Below, in pieces: positions 56,193 to 60,498 of a stretch of 60,498 nucleotides of DNA (the first letter of the stretch is position 1; every line of letters starts with the position of its first letter). The stretch lies in assembly GCA_029834535.1 (NCBI GenBank), contig JAQMWT010000609.1, forward strand, positions 1-60,498, read 5' to 3'. The notes below the pieces were generated by a model that searched no databases, was not told the origin of the DNA, and worked only from the letters and a program-made list of their open reading frames with translations. A program made the position numbers and the translations under genes. The stretch is from Chrysophaeum taylorii. Taxonomy: Eukaryota > Sar > Pelagophyceae > Pelagomonadales > Pelagomonadaceae.

Positions 56193-57095
56193 CTACGTCC
56201 CACTCGGCTGGACTTCGGACTCCCAGAACTCGAGGACTACACGCTCCAACAGCGGGAGCGTGCGAGCGTCGGTGGCGAGCGCCTTCCAGACCTCCGCGCG
56301 CAGGCCCGATTCGCCGGGCGCGGTGCAGTTCAGCTGACCAACGGCCCGTTTTATCTCCTCCTGCATCGGTGGTTCCCCGAGTTCCGGACGGATCGGCAAC
56401 TGGTCAACGTCGTTGATCACGGTGGAGTCGTAGCGAGCTTGTCGACTGTAGAGCTGCTTGAAGTGCGCCTTGAACACGTCGGCGTTCTCCTGTGGCGACG
56501 AGCACCTGCTACCGTCGGCCTTCGTCATCTGCACCTGCCTAGCCAATGTGGTCTTCGTGAGACCGCGTCGGAGCCGTCCGACCGTATTCCAGTATTTCGA
56601 GGTGCCGCCGAGCGACTCGCTTCCCGCGTTGAGTCCGGCGCACAGACGAGTAATCCATCGCTCTTTCGCCCGTGCTACGGCCTTCGCGAGCCGCGACTTG
56701 ATCGCCCGAAGGTCGTCGAGGATCGTGGACGCCGAGCGAAGACGGCGCCGGGCACCGAGCGAGCACAAACGCGTGGAGGGAGTTGCGTCGCTCGATCAGA
56801 GGCTGGAGCTCTTCCGCCGCGTCCTCAAACCATCCGGGTCGGAGGCGTCGGGTCTTCGGCAGTAAGGCGTCAGAGGCCGAGGCCGCCGCCCGCGCAAGGC
56901 GGGAGTACGGCGAGGACGGCGAGCCCTGGTCGGCGTCGAGTACCTCGTCCGTGGCGTCGGTCGGTGCGTCGTCGGTCGCGTTGTCATGTGACCCACGGCC
57001 CAAGCCGAAGATGTCGAGCACTTTCGAGCACCACTGGCGCCGGAATCCGAAGCGCGTGCTTTCTGAGCGCAGGGGAGCGTAGTCGAGGCGCGCCA
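56193..57095 (-). pseudogene. LINE ORF2 upstream of the RT core (partial)
   Basis: Two frames, 57117-56539 and 56768-56193, carry the segment between endonuclease and RT: KAVARAKERWITRLCAGLN, SKYWNTVGRLRRGL and DVFKAHFKQLY, then LNCTAPGESGLRAEVWKALA at the start of RT. It joins the RT ORF near 56150-56190 after a frameshift (about EVQPSGT). Confidence 0.7.
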
Positions 57096-57773
57096 GAGAG
57101 GGCCATGAGCATACCAATTAACATTTAAGGACATTCGATTAAACTGAGATTTAAGTTCAGTGACATCTGTACATGACACTGTCTCATAGTAGTGGTAAGC
57201 TAAAAGCATTACTGCACGTAATTTATTAGGGTGTGCAGTAAACGCGTAAATCTTCTTTAACTGCGGCCACATGGCGAGGGCAGGGCGTTCTTGAGATTAT
57301 AGGTTGAAGAACGCGTACTGGAAACCGGCGTAAGTTTCGCAATGTTTAATCCAATCGGCATTAGAGAGACCTGTGATGGATATGTTAGTTAGAGATGAGT
57401 CATACACAATTGATTTAGGGAATCGGGTATCTAATAAAGTGAGGACACGCCTAACATCCTCATTTAATTCGGGTCGAAAAAGATTATACGACTCTTGATA
57501 GAAAAGTCGTTCGAGATTATTTCGTGCATCAACTGATAGTTGATGGGAAGAGTTTACGTGCCAAGTCTTGAGATGATCAGGCAGGGCATCTTCATTGGGT
57601 AACTGCAATTCTTTTCAGCTTTCCATTGAGCGAAAATGATATCAACTTCGTGTTCGAGAAGTCGGTCATATTCTGGGACTATTTTTCGTGTATATGAGTC
57701 ATAAGAATCATACAAGAAAAACGCATCCACATGAGGGCTTGTCATATGCCTGCGAAGCATCTCAATTTGTAAG

Positions 57774-57905
57774 GTGGCGCGTGCAATCAGAGTCGCCGGG
57801 CAGTCGGAGGGCACGTAGATGGTCTGTCGGCGCCAGTTGCCACGGTCTTGAGCGCGGGAGTACCATATCTTCGTGGGTATGTGAAATTTTCGGAGTGCCT
57901 TGATG
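57774..57905 (-). mobile_element. 3' fragment of a second, related LINE
   Basis: On the minus strand the translation gives ALRKFHIPTKIWYSRAQDRG then NWRRQTIYVP. It parallels ALRKCDIPFNSWHDLAQDHA then QWRFAIHA at the C-terminus of the LINE above. It abuts the truncated 5' side of the right retroelement, so a LINE end marks that junction. Confidence 0.6.
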
Positions 57906-58149
57906 AGACCCCGGCCGTACGTGAACTATCTTCGCCTCGTTTTTGAGACCGCGGACATTCGGACTCACTGTCAACGTCGTCGTCACCTTCCTTCCGCGCC
58001 CCCCGGCTATCTCTCGTCCCGCTGTGAACGTTCCGGCTGCCAACCGGCCCGTTCGGGAGGCGAACAGGTGCCAACCTACGCCGGGAGGACCGATTCCTTC
58101 ACACAAGGAGCGGGTTCAGAAGGCACCGTTGCGAAAATTATGGCGCTAT

Positions 58150-60498
58150 GAGAGACTTGAAGGTTGAATGTACAATCAGGGTGAAAATCAACAGCGCGTC
58201 ATTTATCATCTTTTTCGGCATCGTGTCGCGAACGACAAGGTTCCCAAAACCGAGTTCTCTAGCCGAAAGGGCCCACAATTAGCCCGTAAAGGAAAAGGGC
58301 AAATGAATCCAATCTTCTAGAGATTGCTGCGCTTCGTGCCCCTTGGTCGCGGCGCCGAGTCCGTGTTCTGTGTCGGAATGACTCAGCAACAAAATCTTTC
58401 TTTAAACTTCTCAATACTTCTCTTATTTTCAACGGTCACCAAAATACCCCCTTGGTACTGTTGGTAGATTGGTTCCGGTACATCGGACTGTGTGTCCGGT
58501 ACCATCATGTAACGGAACATGACGGTACTTACCCCTTACCTGCCCAATCATCATTCCATCATCAACATGGTAGCAGGTGTTCGTTCCGATCGAAGGACCT
58601 CTGGGTTATGAGGGTGTCAGAAGAGTGGTGGTTATACCGACGGTGTCCAGCAGAGAGGGCAGGTCAGAGACATTGCCACACTATGCCCGGACCAGATTTT
58701 TCCACATTGGTGTCCACGTGCATAGCATACAGGGTGGCCTATGATGAGAAACCACCTATGACCTTACAATCTTCTTTGGTCATGACGTTGTTTCAGTACA
58801 GGCACAGTGAAGTGTACAACTTTATGGTTATAGATGATACTAGCACCATTGTACGGAGCATGGTGGCTACCAGGTTGATACAACACCACTTCGAGTTGAG
58901 CGCCGCCGACAGTTTTCATGCCTGTCTCAACGTTGTGGGGTCAGACTGTACCTTCAAACACGTAGATGATCGTACGTGGCAGGCACAAAGCCTATCACGG
59001 GAGCAAAGATACTAAGTGAGGGGTCATCCACTGATAGCAAGAGTAGAGGCACTGCCAGTACAACAAGAGAAAGTGGCCCTCATATGATAGATAGTCCACA
59101 ATACAGAGCTTCTAGAGAGTCTAGTAACTGCAGAGCATTAGCAAGCAGTGGTAGTCACCTGGGAAACCATCCCGTCTCATCATGAACGTCTGGAAGTATT
59201 TAATTCGGGAATGAAAAGGTATGTTCCTATATCCTCAGAACACGACAGGCGGCATCTAGAACTACACGAGAAAGGTAAAGTATAGTGCTACATACCTCGG
59301 GACGCTAGACCATGATGATGAGCGTAGGCACAAATCAGAGGACTATTTGATTGTGTAAAAGGACGAAGAAGGGTAAGGAAGAGATCACGTCTCAACGGAC
59401 GGATAAGGGAAGAGGCAGCAGATTTCTCAGCACCCCTCGAGATGTCTTGAGCGCAGGTGCGCCGCAGACGTATCTTTGAGAAAGAGATGATGAAGACCGA
59501 AGCAAAAAAACAACGAGAAGGATAGGAAAGGAGATACAGTTATTTGATGGTCAGAGGTTCACATAAGAAGCCTCCAGAGCCTAGCAGGTGTCTTAGGGTT
59601 AGGAATTGGATTGGTGGAGTGAGGTCGTACTTGACGCTTTTTTTCTTATTTTTTTTCTTTTTGTTTTTAAACAGGTATTAACGAAACACACCGGTACAAA
59701 GAACAGTGTGGGCGGCGACTGAGCGGTGCTGGTGGGGACATCGTTATGGTTGGGGTTGCGGTATCTCTTAGTCAGCTTCTGCTGCAGGTGTGTGAACACC
59801 AATAGCCTAATGTGTGCACGATCGGTACAATACAGAAACGTGCCGAGGCAAGAAGTAACGAAGAATTAGTATGATGGCACCAGCGAGTCAAGTTTGTCGG
59901 TGTAAGTTGGTTTTTCCAAGAAGTTGTGTGTTGTTCATGGACCTAAGCGAAACGGCTAGAGAAGATAGAAGAGTCTTCCAGATGCACCTGCCCGACGGGA
60001 ATGTTCCTTTCTTCCACATCCCCCGAGAGCAAATTATCACGCAGATGATGGAGGTGATCGTCCGGGAGGAGTGGTTGGCGGCATATTGGTCATGAGCTGT
60101 AGAGTTAAGCGAGACAGCAGCTCTGTGATCTTGAACAGTGTTACGAGCAACACGTGTGTACATTGGCTGTAGGAGGAAAGAGCCGGTTCTTCAGGGAGGT
60201 AATTGAAGCAATGGCAGCCTGCAGATCTGTGCGCAGAGATAGATTCTCAGCACTGAGGTGTTGACTTTGCGAATATGTAGGCGAAGAGTTTCCTGGAGTA
60301 GCGCGATTTTGATGTAAGGCATCGACATCAGGCGAGGCAGAAGGAGCAGGGTGTGTCGATGGCGAAGACATTTCCAGAGCGGGTTCTGATGTGGGGTGAG
60401 TAGTTTAATGACGTTTGGTCAACACATGCTGTGCAGGTAGGGGTATTTCGCGTTTAGAAAGTGCAGAAACTCTTGTTCTGCAGATGCCATCTTGTGAT
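58150..60498. other. unassigned right-hand DNA
   Basis: AT-richer sequence. A 187-residue ORF at 58452-59015 (+) has no recognised domain and ordinary composition. A minus-strand ORF at 60371-60141 (Ser/Pro-rich, with a helical LSAENLSLRTDLQAAIAS stretch), with a possible start MASAEQEF near 60490, could be the N-terminus of a gag-like or coiled-coil protein running off an exon; I cannot join the frames. A poly-T/A run is at 59640-59670. Nothing else is supported. Confidence 0.35.

Larger units (their letters stand above)
54650..57103 (-). mobile_element. 5'-truncated LINE (non-LTR retrotransposon) with 12-bp target-site duplication
   Basis: CATGAGCATACC is at 54638-54649 and again at 57104-57115, while the empty site survives in the left retroelement copy near 6270. 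The element lies on the minus strand; its 3' end reads GTTAGTTGGTTA, a short GTTA-type tail rather than poly(A). The endonuclease domain is missing, consistent with 5' truncation, and the frame is broken. Confidence 0.9.
49250..57773 (-). mobile_element. methyltransferase-bearing retroelement, right copy, split by a LINE
   Basis: Same order and orientation as the left copy: gag-like 57773-52672, TGA, methyltransferase 52584-50503, integrase 50421-49500, Pro/Ala-rich linker to about 49260. Subtracting the LINE at 54650-57103, it aligns end to end with the left copy. It is cut at 49249 by a hAT terminus and at 57773 by LINE-like sequence. No reverse transcriptase is present. Confidence 0.7.
54135..57773 (-). 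pseudogene. gag-like N-terminal part of the right retroelement, interrupted by a LINE
   Basis: The part 54656-54135 equals left 6270-5735, and 57773-57116 equals left 6950-6285. The break is exactly the LINE insertion. The segment near 57290-57610 (DHLKTWHVNSSHQLSVDARN) matches the left ORF at 6502-6975. About nine codons around 57605-57620 are missing relative to the left copy. Confidence 0.5.

Overview
The window is nuclear DNA of a eukaryote. Genes are cut by very short GT-AG introns, four classes of eukaryotic transposon are present (Ty1/copia LTR elements, an LTR-type element carrying a cytosine methyltransferase, hAT DNA transposons, non-LTR LINEs), and there is no operon structure. I cannot name the species. 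A unicellular alga or other protist (stramenopile- or haptophyte-like) is my best guess, because large TPR receptor families, a ligand-gated-channel-like gene and methyltransferase-bearing retroelements together fit such genomes better than animals, plants or fungi.

Layout. 1-7.1 kb: a decayed retroelement on the minus strand (gag-like, then TGA, then DNA methyltransferase, then integrase). 7.1-8.8 kb: little of note. 8.8-18.6 kb: two full-length copia elements in opposite orientation, each with its own target-site duplication, making a near-palindrome. 18.6-19.9 kb: GC-rich DNA with weak gene candidates. 19.9-40.6 kb: the core of the window, four paralogous minus-strand genes (A-D) for membrane-anchored TIR-like/TPR proteins, arranged as two copies of a two-gene, about 9 kb duplicon (A+B and C+D), with a hAT transposon between them. 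40.6-46.2 kb: a pentameric ligand-gated-channel-like gene, microsatellites and unassigned DNA. 46.3-49.2 kb: a second hAT copy, inverted. 49.25-57.8 kb: a second copy of the methyltransferase retroelement, itself split by a 5'-truncated LINE with a 12-bp target-site duplication. 57.8-60.5 kb: a LINE fragment and unassigned sequence.

Main result. In the TIR-like/TPR genes every TPR unit is its own 126-nt (42-codon), phase-0 exon, separated by near-identical introns of only 42-44 nt. I placed 39 such cassette exons in four genes (11, 9, 13 and 6 per gene). The exon boundaries fall at exactly 126 nt each time, while introns vary by 1-2 nt, can contain in-frame stops and in a few cases have lost the splice AG or GT. 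The exons are symmetric, so gain, loss, skipping or exchange of cassettes keeps the reading frame. This looks like an immune-receptor-like family diversifying by cassette shuffling. The N-terminal domain has a TIR-style box (FLSH) and a W-C-L-N-E motif matching the position of the catalytic glutamate of TIR NADases.

Second result. The two diverged retroelement copies share the same in-frame TGA (context TGAC) between the gag-like ORF and the methyltransferase-integrase ORF, although each copy has its own private stops. This suggests stop-codon readthrough expression of a DNA-methyltransferase-containing polyprotein.
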